Shown in pieces: positions 55,405-63,920 of a stretch of DNA of 64,000 nucleotides. The DNA comes from Halomonas zincidurans B6 (GTDB lineage Bacteria > Pseudomonadota > Gammaproteobacteria > Pseudomonadales > Halomonadaceae). Location: NCBI RefSeq assembly GCF_000731955.1, contig NZ_JNCK01000001.1, positions 3,472,001-3,536,000 of the forward strand. The letters run 5' to 3'. Every line of letters starts with the position of its first letter. Position 1 is the stretch's first letter. The position numbers were made by a program, and so were the translations under genes. The notes beneath the pieces are model-generated. The model searched no databases. It saw nothing but the letters and a program-made list of their open reading frames with translations, and had not been told where the DNA came from.

Positions 55405-55434
55405 CGACGCCAGCGGCTCGAGCCGCTGGCGTCG
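55405..55434. terminator. palindromic terminator (AEC/thiolase)
   Basis: A perfect 15-bp stem: CGACGCCAGCGGCTC against GAGCCGCTGGCGTCG with no unpaired loop in the linear sequence, followed by CTTTGC; between convergent genes. Confidence 0.65.
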
Positions 55435-55459
55435 CTTTGCTGCAGTCTCCGCTTCGGCG

Positions 55460-56638
55460 TCAGCGTTCGATGGCCAGCGCCACCCCTTGGCCGCCACCGA
55501 TGCACAGTGTCGCCAGGCCCTTCTTGGCATCGCGGGCGATCATCTCGTGGAGCAGCGACACCAGCACGCGACAGCCCGAAGCGCCGATCGGGTGGCCCAG
55601 GGCGATGGCGCCGCCGTTGACGTTGATCTTGCTGACGTCCCAGCCGAGCTCCTTGTTGACCGCCATGGCCTGGGCGGCGAACGCCTCGTTGGCCTCGACC
55701 AGGTCGAGATCGTCGATGGTCCAGCCGGCCTTCTCCAGGCAGCGCCGCGTTGCCGGTGCCGGGCCGAGGCCCATGATCGCCGGATCGACGCCGGCGTTGG
55801 CATAGGCCTTGATGTGGGCCAGCGGTTCGAGGCCCAGCTCGCGGGCCTTGTCGGCGGAGCAGATCATCGTCACCGCGGCGCCGTCGTTGATCGATGAAGC
55901 GTTACCGGCGGTGACCTTGCCATCCTTCTTGAAGGCGGGCTTCATGGCACCGAGCTTCTCGGCGGTGATGCCGGCGCGCGGCCCTTCGTCGGCGGCGAAG
56001 GTGACCGGATCGCCCTTGCGCTGGGGAATCTCGATCGGCACGATTTGGCTGTCGAAGCGTCCCGACTCGATGGCGGCGCTGGCGTTGCGCTGCGACTGGG
56101 CGGCGAAGTCGTCCATCTGCTCGCGGGTGATGCCGTACTTGTCGGCGAGATTCTCGGCGGTGATGCCCATGTGATAATCGTTGAAGGCGTCCCACAGGCC
56201 GTCGTGAACCATCGAGTCGATGGCCTTCCAGTCGCCCATGCGCTGGCCGATGCGCGAATGCGGCAACAGGTGAGGCGCCAAGGACATGTTTTCCTGGCCG
56301 CCGGCGAGGATCAGCTCGGCATCGCCGCAGCGGATCGCCTGGGTCGCCAGGTGTAACGCCTTGAGACCCGAGCCGCAGACCTTGTTGATGGTCATCGCCG
56401 GCACGCCTTCGGGCAGGCCGGCACGGATCGATGTCTGGCGGGCGGGGTTCTGCCCGCAGCCGGCGGTAAGCACCTGGCCGAGCAGGACTTCGTCGACCTG
56501 CTCCGGGGCGACGCCGGTACTCGCCAGGATATCCTGAATCACTTTGACGCCAAGCTCGGTGGCAGGAATGCCGGCGAGCGAGCCGCCGAAAGTGCCGATA
56601 GCGGTGCGGCGCGCCGCGACAATGACCACGTCTTGCAT
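55460..56638 (-). CDS. phaA: acetyl-CoA acetyltransferase (thiolase)
   Basis: Condenses two acetyl-CoA to acetoacetyl-CoA or the reverse. 392 residues with nucleophile Cys in [15 protein letters not shown], His in [14 protein letters not shown] and second Cys in [14 protein letters not shown]. Size and motifs fit biosynthetic thiolase (PhaA/AtoB), consistent with polyhydroxyalkanoate-making Halomonadaceae, but no pha genes lie nearby, so the role could equally be catabolic. AAGGAGT precedes the ATG. Confidence 0.9.
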   Translation of the reverse strand: MQDVVIVAARRTAIGTFGGSLAGIPATELGVKVIQDILASTGVAPEQVDEVLLGQVLTAGCGQNPARQTSIRAGLPEGVPAMTINKVCGSGLKALHLATQAIRCGDAELILAGGQENMSLAPHLLPHSRIGQRMGDWKAIDSMVHDGLWDAFNDYHMGITAENLADKYGITREQMDDFAAQSQRNASAAIESGRFDSQIVPIEIPQRKGDPVTFAADEGPRAGITAEKLGAMKPAFKKDGKVTAGNASSINDGAAVTMICSADKARELGLEPLAHIKAYANAGVDPAIMGLGPAPATRRCLEKAGWTIDDLDLVEANEAFAAQAMAVNKELGWDVSKINVNGGAIALGHPIGASGCRVLVSLLHEMIARDAKKGLATLCIGGGQGVALAIER

Positions 56639-56726
56639 GGGAGACTCCTTGATACGAGGCGAACGTTTACCTGTTCAGCATAGGGGACTCGGGCGCATGG
56701 CGACAATCGACAATCAGGCGGAAAGC

Positions 56727-56747
56727 GCCGGCGGCGTCTCCGCCGGC
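56727..56747. terminator. hairpin after panC
   Basis: GCCGGCGG (56727-56734) and CCGCCGGC (56740-56747) form an 8-bp stem with loop CGTCT, downstream of panC on the minus strand; tail is short. Confidence 0.5.
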
Positions 56748-56783
56748 TAAAAGGGCTTGGGCAAGAGCTGGGTTCGGCCGGTT

Positions 56784-57635
56784 TCAGTGCGGCAGCGTCA
56801 CCGCGAGATTGTCGATCAGTCGCGCCGGACCCAGGTGGGCGGCGCCGAGCAGCACCGCCATGCGGGTGTCGTCGCTGACCGCAGCCAGGTCGTCGTATCG
56901 GCGCAGCTCCAGGTAATCGGGCTTGAAGCCGTCCTCGGCTAGCCGGGCGAGCCCTTGACGCAAGGCCTCTTCGCGTGCGGTGCCCCGCTCCAGCGCATCA
57001 CGAACCTGGCATAGCGTGGCATACAGGCGCGGCGCTCGGGCCCGTTGCTCGGCACTGAGATAGCCGTTGCGCGACGACAGCGCCAGGCCATCCTCGGCGC
57101 GCACGATCGGCACGCCGACGACCTCGACCGGGAAGTGCAGGTCGGCGACCAGCTTGCGGATCACCGCGAGCTGTTGGAAATCCTTGCTGCCGAAGCAGGC
57201 CAGGTCGGGCTGGAACAGGTTGAACAGCATGCTGACCACGGTCGCCACGCCGCTGAAATGCCCCGGCCGGTTGGCGCCGCACAGACCCTCCGAGACCTCG
57301 GGCACCTGAACCGTGGTCTGTGCCGTGGTGCCCTGCGGGTAGAGGGTCTCGTGGCCGGGCGCGAACAGCAGGTCGCAGCCGGCGCGGGCGAGCCGTGCGC
57401 GGTCCTCGTCCAGGGTGCGCGGATAGCTGGCGATGTCCTCGCCGGCGCCGAACTGCAGCGGGTTGACGAAAATGCTCGCCACCACGTAGTCGGCGCGCTC
57501 GCGGGCGGCGGCGACCAATGCCAGGTGGCCGTCATGCAGGTTGCCCATGGTCGGCACCAGGCCGATGCGCCGGCCTTGGCGGCGCGCTTCGGCGAGGCTT
57601 TCACGCAGCGTGGCGATGTCGGTCACGGTGTGCAT
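56784..57635 (-). CDS. panC: pantothenate synthetase
   Basis: Joins pantoate and beta-alanine with ATP. 283 residues: [58 protein letters not shown] and [11 protein letters not shown] 57635 overlaps the panB stop (ATGA); an ATG nine bases upstream lies within panB. Last gene of pcnB-folK-panB-panC. Confidence 0.96.
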   Translation of the reverse strand: MHTVTDIATLRESLAEARRQGRRIGLVPTMGNLHDGHLALVAAARERADYVVASIFVNPLQFGAGEDIASYPRTLDEDRARLARAGCDLLFAPGHETLYPQGTTAQTTVQVPEVSEGLCGANRPGHFSGVATVVSMLFNLFQPDLACFGSKDFQQLAVIRKLVADLHFPVEVVGVPIVRAEDGLALSSRNGYLSAEQRARAPRLYATLCQVRDALERGTAREEALRQGLARLAEDGFKPDYLELRRYDDLAAVSDDTRMAVLLGAAHLGPARLIDNLAVTLPH

Positions 57636-58426
57636 CAGAAGCAATGCTCCTCGGCCGGAAAGCGGCGTGTCTTGACTGCTTCATGGTAAGCCGTGAAGGC
57701 GCCCTGGATCGAGTCGGCCTCGCGCATGAAGTTCTTCACGAAACGCGGCGTGCGCCCTTGGCTGATGCCGAGTATGTCGTGCATGACGAGTATCTGACCG
57801 TCGGTGTCGGCGCCGGCGCCGATGCCGATCACGGGAACCTCGAGGGCCTGCTGCATGGCCCGGCCGAGGCTCGCCGGCACGCACTCGAGCAGGATCGCCG
57901 AGGCGCCGGCATCGACCAGCGCGCGGGCATCGGCGATCAGCCGTTCGGCCTGCGCGGCGTCGCGCCCCTGGACCTTGTAGCCGCCCAGTTGATAGACGGT
58001 CTGCGGGGTCAGCCCGAGATGGGCGCAGATCGGCACGCCGCGCCGCGTCAGCTCCCTGACGCCGTCGGCCATCCACGCCTCGCCCTCGATCTTGATCAGT
58101 TCGGCCCCGGCGCGCATCAACTCGCCGGCATCCTGGAGCAGGCGTTCCTGGCTCGAGTTGCTCATGAACGGCAGGTCGACCATCAGCAGGCTGGCACCCT
58201 TGCTACGCGCCACGCAGCGGGTGTGATAACAGATGTCGGCGAGGGTGACCGGCAGGGTGCTGGCGTGGCCCTGCAGGACCATGCCCAGCGAGTCGCCGAC
58301 CAGCAGGACTTCGATGCCGGCCTGACTGGCGACATGGGCGAAGGAAGCGTCGTAGGCGGTCAGGCAACTGAACGGTTCGCCGGCGCGCTTGGCCGCCTGC
58401 AGCGTACTCACGGTGACGGTTTTCAT
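57635..58426 (-). CDS. panB: 3-methyl-2-oxobutanoate hydroxymethyltransferase
   Basis: First step to pantoate. 263 residues: [52 protein letters not shown], catalytic Glu in [11 protein letters not shown] and [19 protein letters not shown]. 148 bases separate it from folK; that gap holds a 10-bp inverted repeat and a short tandem duplication, so it may have its own control. Confidence 0.96.
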   Translation of the reverse strand: MKTVTVSTLQAAKRAGEPFSCLTAYDASFAHVASQAGIEVLLVGDSLGMVLQGHASTLPVTLADICYHTRCVARSKGASLLMVDLPFMSNSSQERLLQDAGELMRAGAELIKIEGEAWMADGVRELTRRGVPICAHLGLTPQTVYQLGGYKVQGRDAAQAERLIADARALVDAGASAILLECVPASLGRAMQQALEVPVIGIGAGADTDGQILVMHDILGISQGRTPRFVKNFMREADSIQGAFTAYHEAVKTRRFPAEEHCF

Positions 58427-58493
58427 GGCGTGCGGTTCTCGTATTGCGCTCCGGGCGTGCGGCTATGCCCGGAACTGGCGTGTATTGCGAAGG

Positions 58494-58531
58494 TTGTTAC
58501 CATGCAGGGCGAAAGTGTGGAATGGTAACAA
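58494..58531. promoter_or_regulatory. inverted repeat upstream of panB
   Basis: TTGTTACCAT (58494-58503) and ATGGTAACAA (58522-58531) are exact complements separated by 18 bases. A TTGCAG lies just upstream on the minus strand (58537-58542). Operator or hairpin for panBC; the TGTTAC/GTAACA half-sites also occur upstream of the crcZ-like RNA. Confidence 0.45.
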
Positions 58532-58542
58532 TCACGCTGCAA

Positions 58543-58574
58543 CTCGACTTTGGCGAAGCTCGACTTTGGCGAAG
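58543..58574. repeat. 16-bp direct tandem duplication
   Basis: CTCGACTTTGGCGAAG occurs twice in immediate succession, ending at the base next to the folK stop codon. Confidence 0.95.
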
Positions 58575-59075
58575 TCAGTGGCCCGGCGCTGTCAGCACTT
58601 GGAGATCGCTGCCGGCGAAGTTCCTGGCGCGTTGTGCCGTGCAAGCGCCATCCAGCACGAGCCCGGGAGCGATATCGGCCAGCGGGATCATGACGAAGGC
58701 GCGCTCGAGCAGGGCCGGATGCGGCAGCGTCAGGCGCGCTGACGCCCAGTGCCGGTCGGCGAACAGCAGCAGGTCCAGGTCCAGAGTGCGGGGGCCCCAG
58801 TGACGCTGGCGCACCCGGCGATGACGCTGTTCGAGGGCCTGCAGCTGATCGAGCAGGGCGAGTGGCGACAGGCGGGTGACGATACGCGCCACGGCGTTGA
58901 CGAAATCGGGCTGGTCCTGGGGGCCGACGGGGCGGCTGCGATACAGCGGCGAGCGCGCCGCTAGCCGAGTGAGCGGCAGACCATCCAGCTCATCGAAGGC
59001 CTGCTCGACCTGCCTGACGGGATCGGCAAGGTTGCTGCCCAGGCCGATATAGACCGTGTGCCGTACCGCCGCCAT
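58575..59075 (-). CDS. folK: 6-hydroxymethyl-7,8-dihydropterin pyrophosphokinase
   Basis: Pyrophosphorylates the pterin before FolP acts. 166 residues: VYIGLGSNLADPVRQVEQA, SPLYRSRPVGPQDQPDFVNAV and WGPRTLDLDLLLFADRHW, the family signature, then LPHPALLERAFVMIPLADI. ATG 59075 lies 4 bases after the pcnB stop; a longer in-frame start inside pcnB is rejected. Confidence 0.95.
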   Translation of the reverse strand: MAAVRHTVYIGLGSNLADPVRQVEQAFDELDGLPLTRLAARSPLYRSRPVGPQDQPDFVNAVARIVTRLSPLALLDQLQALEQRHRRVRQRHWGPRTLDLDLLLFADRHWASARLTLPHPALLERAFVMIPLADIAPGLVLDGACTAQRARNFAGSDLQVLTAPGH

Positions 59076-59079
59076 GCGC

Positions 59080-60495
59080 TCAGTCAGTGCCGTCGCCGGG
59101 GTTGCTGCCCTGGCGGCGGCCACCGCGACGTTTGCGCGGCCGGTGCTTGCGCGGCCCCGCGCTACCCGCCGGATCGGCGTCGACCTTGTTCAGCAGGCGA
59201 CACTGTTCATGCTCGTCTCCGTCCTGAAAGGCGCTCCACCAGTCGCCGAGTCCGGGGGCAATCTCGCCGGCATGTTCGCGCAGTAACAGGAAATCGTACG
59301 CGGCGCGAAAGCGCGGGTGTTCCAGGATCTGGAAGGCGCGTTTGCCGCGCCGCTTGGGCAGGCGCTCCTGAAGATCCCAGATGTCGCGCATCGGCAGGCT
59401 GAAGCGCTTGGGGATCGAGGTATGCTGGAGCTGGCGCGTAATGACCTGCTGGGCGGCGGTCTGCTGGGCCGGGATCGGCGGCATGCCCTCGGCCCTGAGG
59501 CACTGCGAGCGCCACTGCACGCTGGGCCAGAGCAGGGCCCCGAACAGGAAGGCCGGGGTGACCGGGCGCTCGTTGAGAATCCGCTCGTCGGTATTGGCCA
59601 GCGCCTGCAGAAGTAGCGGTTCGGCCCACTCGAGCTCGGCCATGGCCTCGTCGGCTTCGGGAAACAGCATGGCGAACAGCCCGTATTCGCGCAGGTGCTG
59701 AAAGCTCTGCACGCCGTGGCCCGACATGAATAGCTTGAGCACCTCGTCGAAAAGCCGTGCCGGAGGGATCTGCAGCAGCAGCGGTGCGAGTTCGTGAATC
59801 GGGGCTTCGGTGTCGGGGGCGAAGGTGAAGTCCAGCTTGGCGGCGAAGCGCATCGCGCGCAGCATGCGTACCGGATCTTCCCGGTAGCGGGTCGCCGGGT
59901 CGCCGATCAGTCGCAGCACCCGCGCGTCGATGTCGGCGAGGCCGCCTGCCCAGTCATGCAGCGAGAAATCGGCGATGTTGTAGTACAGCGCATTGACAGT
60001 GAAATCGCGGCGCAGCGCGTCTTCCTCGATATTGCCCCAGACGTTGTCGCGCAGCAGCAGGCCGTCCTCGGACTGGTGGGCGAGATGTTCGCCATGGTCG
60101 TCGCCGGGGCGCCCACGGAAGGTGGTGACTTCGATGACTTCCCGGCCGAAGCGCACATGCACGATGCGAAAGCGCCGGCCGATGATCCGTGAATTGCGGA
60201 ACAGGTCGCGAAGCTCCTCGGGCGTGGCGTTGGTGGCCACGTCGAAATCCTTGGGGGGCTTGCCAAGCAGCGCATCGCGCAGGCAGCCACCGACCAGGTA
60301 GGCCTCGAAACCGGCATTGTGCAAGCGGTAGAGAACCTTGAGCGCGCCAGCGCTGAATAGCTGCCGGGAAATGCTGTGCTCTTCCCGGGGAAGGATGTTA
60401 AGACCGGAGGGTTCGCCGCCCCCCTCGTGGTTGCCGAACAGAGTCTTCAAACGTTCACCGGGGCGTTGGAGAAAGCGGGTAAATCCTTTGAACAT
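59080..60495 (-). CDS. pcnB: poly(A) polymerase I
   Basis: Adds 3' poly(A) tails that mark RNAs for decay. 471 residues: nucleotidyltransferase core LVGGCLRDALLGKPPKDFDVATNATPEE (split here: GGCLRDALLG, DFDVATNATP), DFTVNALYYN, then the class II fold and a basic C-terminus (RKHRPRKRRGGRRQG) typical of PcnB and not of CCA-adding enzymes. ATG 60495 (MFKGFTRFL) is preferred; the in-frame ATG at 60771 lies in the sRNA terminator region. First gene of pcnB-folK-panBC. Confidence 0.94.
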   Translation of the reverse strand: MFKGFTRFLQRPGERLKTLFGNHEGGGEPSGLNILPREEHSISRQLFSAGALKVLYRLHNAGFEAYLVGGCLRDALLGKPPKDFDVATNATPEELRDLFRNSRIIGRRFRIVHVRFGREVIEVTTFRGRPGDDHGEHLAHQSEDGLLLRDNVWGNIEEDALRRDFTVNALYYNIADFSLHDWAGGLADIDARVLRLIGDPATRYREDPVRMLRAMRFAAKLDFTFAPDTEAPIHELAPLLLQIPPARLFDEVLKLFMSGHGVQSFQHLREYGLFAMLFPEADEAMAELEWAEPLLLQALANTDERILNERPVTPAFLFGALLWPSVQWRSQCLRAEGMPPIPAQQTAAQQVITRQLQHTSIPKRFSLPMRDIWDLQERLPKRRGKRAFQILEHPRFRAAYDFLLLREHAGEIAPGLGDWWSAFQDGDEHEQCRLLNKVDADPAGSAGPRKHRPRKRRGGRRQGSNPGDGTD

Positions 60496-60531
60496 GCCGC
60501 GATAGTGCTCGCAGTCTGAGGGAAAGCGCCC

Positions 60532-60559
60532 AGTGTAGCCGAGCCCCCCCGGCTTGCAA
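60532..60559 (-). promoter_or_regulatory. sigma-70 promoter of pcnB
   Basis: On the minus strand TTGCAA (60554-60559), a 16-base spacer and TACACT (60532-60537), 36 bases before the start codon. The remaining stretch to 60690 shows nothing else. Confidence 0.7.
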
Positions 60560-60690
60560 AGCGCCGCCGACAAAAGCGTGGGCTGGTGAAGGGCGGCGCG
60601 GAGAATTGCGAACCGATCGCATGCCGATACGCGCCGAGACCTTAAAAGCTCCGATGTGGCAGGAAGGGATAAAAGCGGCTGGGCGGAAAG

Positions 60691-61186
60691 TAGAAAGGGA
60701 AGGCCGGTGGCCTTCCCTTTTAAGCAGTCTGACAGCGTCCGTGCTGTTGATTCTTCTTCGTGATGGCGCATCGCCTTGAATACGCACCACAGTCACCAAT
60801 CGAATCATCAGGCAAGCATCATGTTGTTGTTCTTGGGTCTCTTCCTGATGGCGACCGCCTCGTATTCAAAACAATAATCCAACCACGACGGCAGGTGTCT
60901 GCCTCCCTCGGCGTGTTGTTGTTGTTGCCAAGGGTACTCCTCAGACAGGCCTATTGTTGTTGTTGAACCTGTGCGCGAAGTGTCGCGTCCCGATGATATT
61001 GACACCGGAATGTCCCGACGCTGTTGTGCTTCTTGTCGTCGGTGCTGCTAACCGGAATTTTTTGTTGTTGGGCCCGGAAACTCTGCCTCGGCTGTGTTGT
61101 CCTTAGTGTTGCCCAGCCTCTGACTGCGGCGGCGATTCTGTTGTTGCTGTTGTTGTGCGCCGCCGCAGTTGTTGTTTTTCTTGTCC
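60691..61186 (-). ncRNA. crcZ: CrcZ-like Hfq/Crc-sequestering small RNA
   Basis: No coding frame is credible between cbrB and pcnB. On the minus strand the segment has about eight CA-motif clusters, for example CAAGAACAACAAC (60823-60835), GCAACAACAACAACAC (60913-60928), CAACAACAACAAT (60953-60965), CCAACAACAAAAAA (61058-61071) and AAGAAAAACAACAAC (61168-61182). A perfect 12-bp stem (61123-61134 with 61158-61169) presents two clusters in its 23-base loop. A -24/-12 promoter stands 7-28 bases upstream and a terminator ends it at about 60691, giving about 496 nt. In Pseudomonas CrcZ lies in exactly this place, is activated by CbrB with sigma-54 and titrates Hfq/Crc to lift catabolite repression. 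Ends are estimated. Confidence 0.82.
60694..60720 (-). terminator. terminator of the CrcZ-like RNA
   Basis: AAAGGGAAGGCC-ACC-GGCCTTCCCTTT on the minus strand, a perfect 12-bp stem ending in TTT then CTACTTT. Confidence 0.82.
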
Positions 61187-61192
61187 TGGTAA

Positions 61193-61214
61193 AGTAGCAG
61201 CGACCATGCCACTT
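61193..61214 (-). promoter_or_regulatory. sigma-54 promoter of the CrcZ-like RNA
   Basis: Minus strand AAGTGGCATGGTCGCTGCTAC: GG and GC separated by ten bases, with TGGCAT and CTGC close to the TGGCAC/TTGC consensus. Half-sites TGTTAC (61286-61291) and GTAACA (61331-61336) lie upstream, where an enhancer-binding protein would act. Confidence 0.72.
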
Positions 61215-61429
61215 ACCGGCTTTTTAATTTTTATCAATCTCTTGCAACTCCTGAGGCTCAAGGCCAAAGTTCTCTTCGGTGCTTCTGTTACCGCCGTTGC
61301 GCCACAATGGTGAAATGTGTGGGTGAAGCAGTAACAAGTGGTGCGCTCAGGTCGTCTCGAACTGGCTTTATCATCCATACAAGCGCTGCGGCATGCTGTT
61401 AGACCATGGTCGCGAATCCTGCGAAAGGA

Positions 61430-62821
61430 TTATGCCGAGCGGCTCCGCGGCGTCTTCTTGCGAGGAATCCCCAGGCGCTGACGACGTTCCCACAGACACT
61501 TGCGACTGATGCCCAGCTTGCGGGCGAGCTCGGTTTCGCTCATCTGGTCCTGATGCTCGAGGACGAAGTGCTGAAAGTAATCCTCGAGGGACAGGTCCTC
61601 TTGCTGGTCGCTGACAAAGCTGTCCGGGCAGCTGGCGCCGGCCGCGACGGCGCTGCGTGCGGGGGCAGGGCGAGCGATGACCGGGCCGAGGCCCAGGTCG
61701 TCGGAATGGATGAGACTGCCTTCGGCGAGAATCACCCCGCGTTCAAGTGCGTTTTCCAACTCCCGGACGTTGCCCGGCCAGGGGTAGTCGCGGATGTCGC
61801 GGCGGGCGGTGCGCGACAGCTTGAGACCGCTGCGCGCGTGGCGTCGGCAGGCGGCGGCCAGCAGCACGTCGGCGATCTCGAGGATGTCGTCCTCGCGTTC
61901 GCGCAGCGGCGGCAGATCGATCTGCATGACGTTGAGGCGGTAATAGAGATCGAGGCGGAACTCGCCGTTCTTGGAAAGCGCGTTGAGGTCGCGGTGGGTC
62001 GCGGCGATCAGGCGCACGTCGACATGGCGGGTCTCGACCGAGCCGATCTTGCGGATCTCGCCTTCCTGCAGCACGCGCAACAGCCGTGCCTGAGCATCGA
62101 GTGGCAGCTCACCGATCTCGTCGAGGAACAGCGTGCCCCCGTCGGCGGCCTCGACCAGTCCGGTGCGCGCCGCGCTGGCGCCGGTGAAGGCACCTTTCTC
62201 GTGGCCGAACAGCTCGGATTCGATCAGCGTCTCGGGGATCGCCGCGCAGTTGACGCAGATCAGCGGTGCCTTGACGCGCCGGCTCTGACGATGGATGGCG
62301 CGCGCCACGAGTTCCTTGCCGGTGCCCGATTCGCCCTGAATGAGCACCGTCACGTCGGCGGGTGCGGTCTTGCGGATCCGTGTATAGACCGCGAGCATGC
62401 CGGGACAGTGCCCGATCATTCCCGAAGGTGTGGCGTTGCCGCGTTGCGAGTCGGTCCCTGCGCCGCGGCGCGGCGCGTGCTCATCGAGCGCCTGGGCGAC
62501 GCTGGCGAGCAGCTCGTCGGGAGCGTAGGGCTGGGTGACAAAGTCCACCGCGCCTTGCTTGAGCGCCTCGACCGCCGTACGGACGCTGACGTGGCGGGCC
62601 GTGATCAGCACCGGCAACGAATCGACGGCATCGATCAGCGCGGTGCCCGGCTCGCCCGGCAACTGCAGGTCGCTGATGATCAGGTCGAATTGCGTCAGAT
62701 CCAGCTGGTGGGCCTCGATGACCGAGGTGGCCTCGCTGACGCGGTGCCCTCCGCGCTCGAGCAGACGGCGCAGCGCCAGTCGAGGAGTGGCTTCGTCGTC
62801 GACGATCAGAATCTGGGGCAT
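61430..62821 (-). CDS. cbrB: sigma-54-dependent response regulator CbrB
   Basis: Transcription activator of carbon/nitrogen balance genes and of CrcZ. 463 residues: receiver domain (1-110; acidic pocket Asp8/Asp9, phosphorylation site Asp51 in ISDLQLPG, Thr74), AAA+ domain (Walker A GESGTGKE 163-170, sigma-54 contact GAFTGA 210-215), and a Fis-type HTH. The tail [20 protein letters not shown] continuing into [20 protein letters not shown] is what I recall from Pseudomonas CbrB and separates it from NtrC. The conserved receiver lysine is Gln97 (VTQPY instead of KP). No cbrA is adjacent. Confidence 0.92.
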   Translation of the reverse strand: MPQILIVDDEATPRLALRRLLERGGHRVSEATSVIEAHQLDLTQFDLIISDLQLPGEPGTALIDAVDSLPVLITARHVSVRTAVEALKQGAVDFVTQPYAPDELLASVAQALDEHAPRRGAGTDSQRGNATPSGMIGHCPGMLAVYTRIRKTAPADVTVLIQGESGTGKELVARAIHRQSRRVKAPLICVNCAAIPETLIESELFGHEKGAFTGASAARTGLVEAADGGTLFLDEIGELPLDAQARLLRVLQEGEIRKIGSVETRHVDVRLIAATHRDLNALSKNGEFRLDLYYRLNVMQIDLPPLREREDDILEIADVLLAAACRRHARSGLKLSRTARRDIRDYPWPGNVRELENALERGVILAEGSLIHSDDLGLGPVIARPAPARSAVAAGASCPDSFVSDQQEDLSLEDYFQHFVLEHQDQMSETELARKLGISRKCLWERRQRLGIPRKKTPRSRSA

Positions 62822-62961
62822 CGTTTTTCAACCATCTTCGGTTCGGGGGCGGCCACAGGGACGATGCGCTTGCCGCGGCGCTGGCCGGCCTGGCGATATC
62901 CTGACCCGCCCGGCTGGCAACGATCAAGTCCTCGGCCGTGCCGGCTGGAAAGGCAAGCGCG

Positions 62962-62991
62962 AGTGTAGGGACATCCCGGCCGGATACTCAA
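62962..62991 (-). promoter_or_regulatory. sigma-70 promoter of cbrB
   Basis: On the minus strand TTGAGT (62986-62991), 18-base spacer, TACACT (62962-62967), about 140 bases before the cbrB start; suggests cbrB is transcribed alone. Confidence 0.6.
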
Positions 62992-63029
62992 CCCGACCTG
63001 AGTCGTATTCGCGGCGATGGCCGATGTCG

Positions 63030-63920
63030 TCAGGCCGGGTCCGGCGCCTGGCGCTTGGCCTCGCGATGCAGGCGGGCAGGGTCCCAGGCGGCGATCGCCG
63101 CAGCAAGCTGGTCGGTAACCGACGCTCCGGTTAGTTCGCGGGGCGGCGCCTGGTCGAGTGCGACGAGGGCCCGGTGCAGGTAGTCGCGCGGGGCGTCGCC
63201 ACCCACCGGGATCGCGGCGGCTCGGTTCTGCTTGGAAAGCTTCTGGCCGTTGGCGGCGACGATCAGCGGCAGGTGCAGGTAGCGAGGTTGTGGATAGCCT
63301 AGCGCCGCCTGCAACTGCAGCTGCCAGGGCGTGTTGTCGAGCAGATCGGCGCCACGTACCACGTCGCTGATGCCCTGCTCGGCGTCGTCGACCACCACCG
63401 CGAGTTGGTAGGACCACAGGCCTTCCTTGCGCTTGAGCACCACATCGCCCAGCGCTGCGGGATCGTAACGCTGCTCGCCGAACAGCCGGTCGTGCCAACT
63501 CACCGGGCGCAACGCCAGTTCGCTGCGCAGACGCCAGGCCAATGCTCGTTCGGGACGCAGCGGGCCGCTGCGACACCAGCCGGGGTAGATCGGGTAGTCC
63601 CGCCACTCCTTGCGCGAGCAGCTGCAGGGGTAGGCCAGGCGCTGTTCGGCCAGCCGCGCCAGCACGGCCTGATAGGGCGCGTCGCGCTCGCTCTGGATCA
63701 TCACCGCGGCGTCCCAGCTGAGGCCGTAGGCCTCGAGCTGGCGGCGGATGGTGTCGCTGGTGCCTGGCGGGCAGCGTGGCGGATCGACATCCTCGATCCG
63801 CAACAGCCACTCGCCGCCGACGTGGCGGGCGTCCAGAAAGCTGGCCAGCGCGGCGACCAGCGAACCGAAATGCAACGGCCCCGAGGGGGTCGGGGCAAAG
63901 CGTCCACGGTACCCGGACAT
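63030..63920 (-). CDS. gluQ: glutamyl-Q tRNA(Asp) synthetase
   Basis: Truncated glutamyl-tRNA synthetase paralogue that attaches Glu to queuosine in tRNA-Asp. 296 residues comprising the catalytic core only: RFAPTPSGPLHFGSLVAAL (HIGH-like), LLRIEDVDPPRC, zinc site cysteines in YPCSCSRKEW with Tyr/Cys in YPIYPGWC, and KLSKQNRA as the KMSKS motif. No anticodon-binding domain. In Pseudomonas it lies between dksA and cbrA; dksA would be just outside the window. Confidence 0.93.
   Translation of the reverse strand: MSGYRGRFAPTPSGPLHFGSLVAALASFLDARHVGGEWLLRIEDVDPPRCPPGTSDTIRRQLEAYGLSWDAAVMIQSERDAPYQAVLARLAEQRLAYPCSCSRKEWRDYPIYPGWCRSGPLRPERALAWRLRSELALRPVSWHDRLFGEQRYDPAALGDVVLKRKEGLWSYQLAVVVDDAEQGISDVVRGADLLDNTPWQLQLQAALGYPQPRYLHLPLIVAANGQKLSKQNRAAAIPVGGDAPRDYLHRALVALDQAPPRELTGASVTDQLAAAIAAWDPARLHREAKRQAPDPA

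Noticed and set aside
60823..61157. GTT/AAC triplet runs as a CRISPR array or microsatellite
   Set aside because: Units are short, irregularly spaced and embedded in unique sequence with a promoter and terminator; the CA-motif sRNA explanation accounts for them.
62822..62960. Open minus-strand frame running into the cbrB start, as a possible cbrA C-terminal remnant
   Set aside because: The translation (ending near [12 protein letters not shown]) shows no kinase motif such as the N or G boxes, and a promoter lies within the interval; ancestry cannot be shown.
61406..62968. Plus-strand frame of 520 codons opposite cbrB
   Set aside because: cbrB on the minus strand has every expected motif; the other frame has none.
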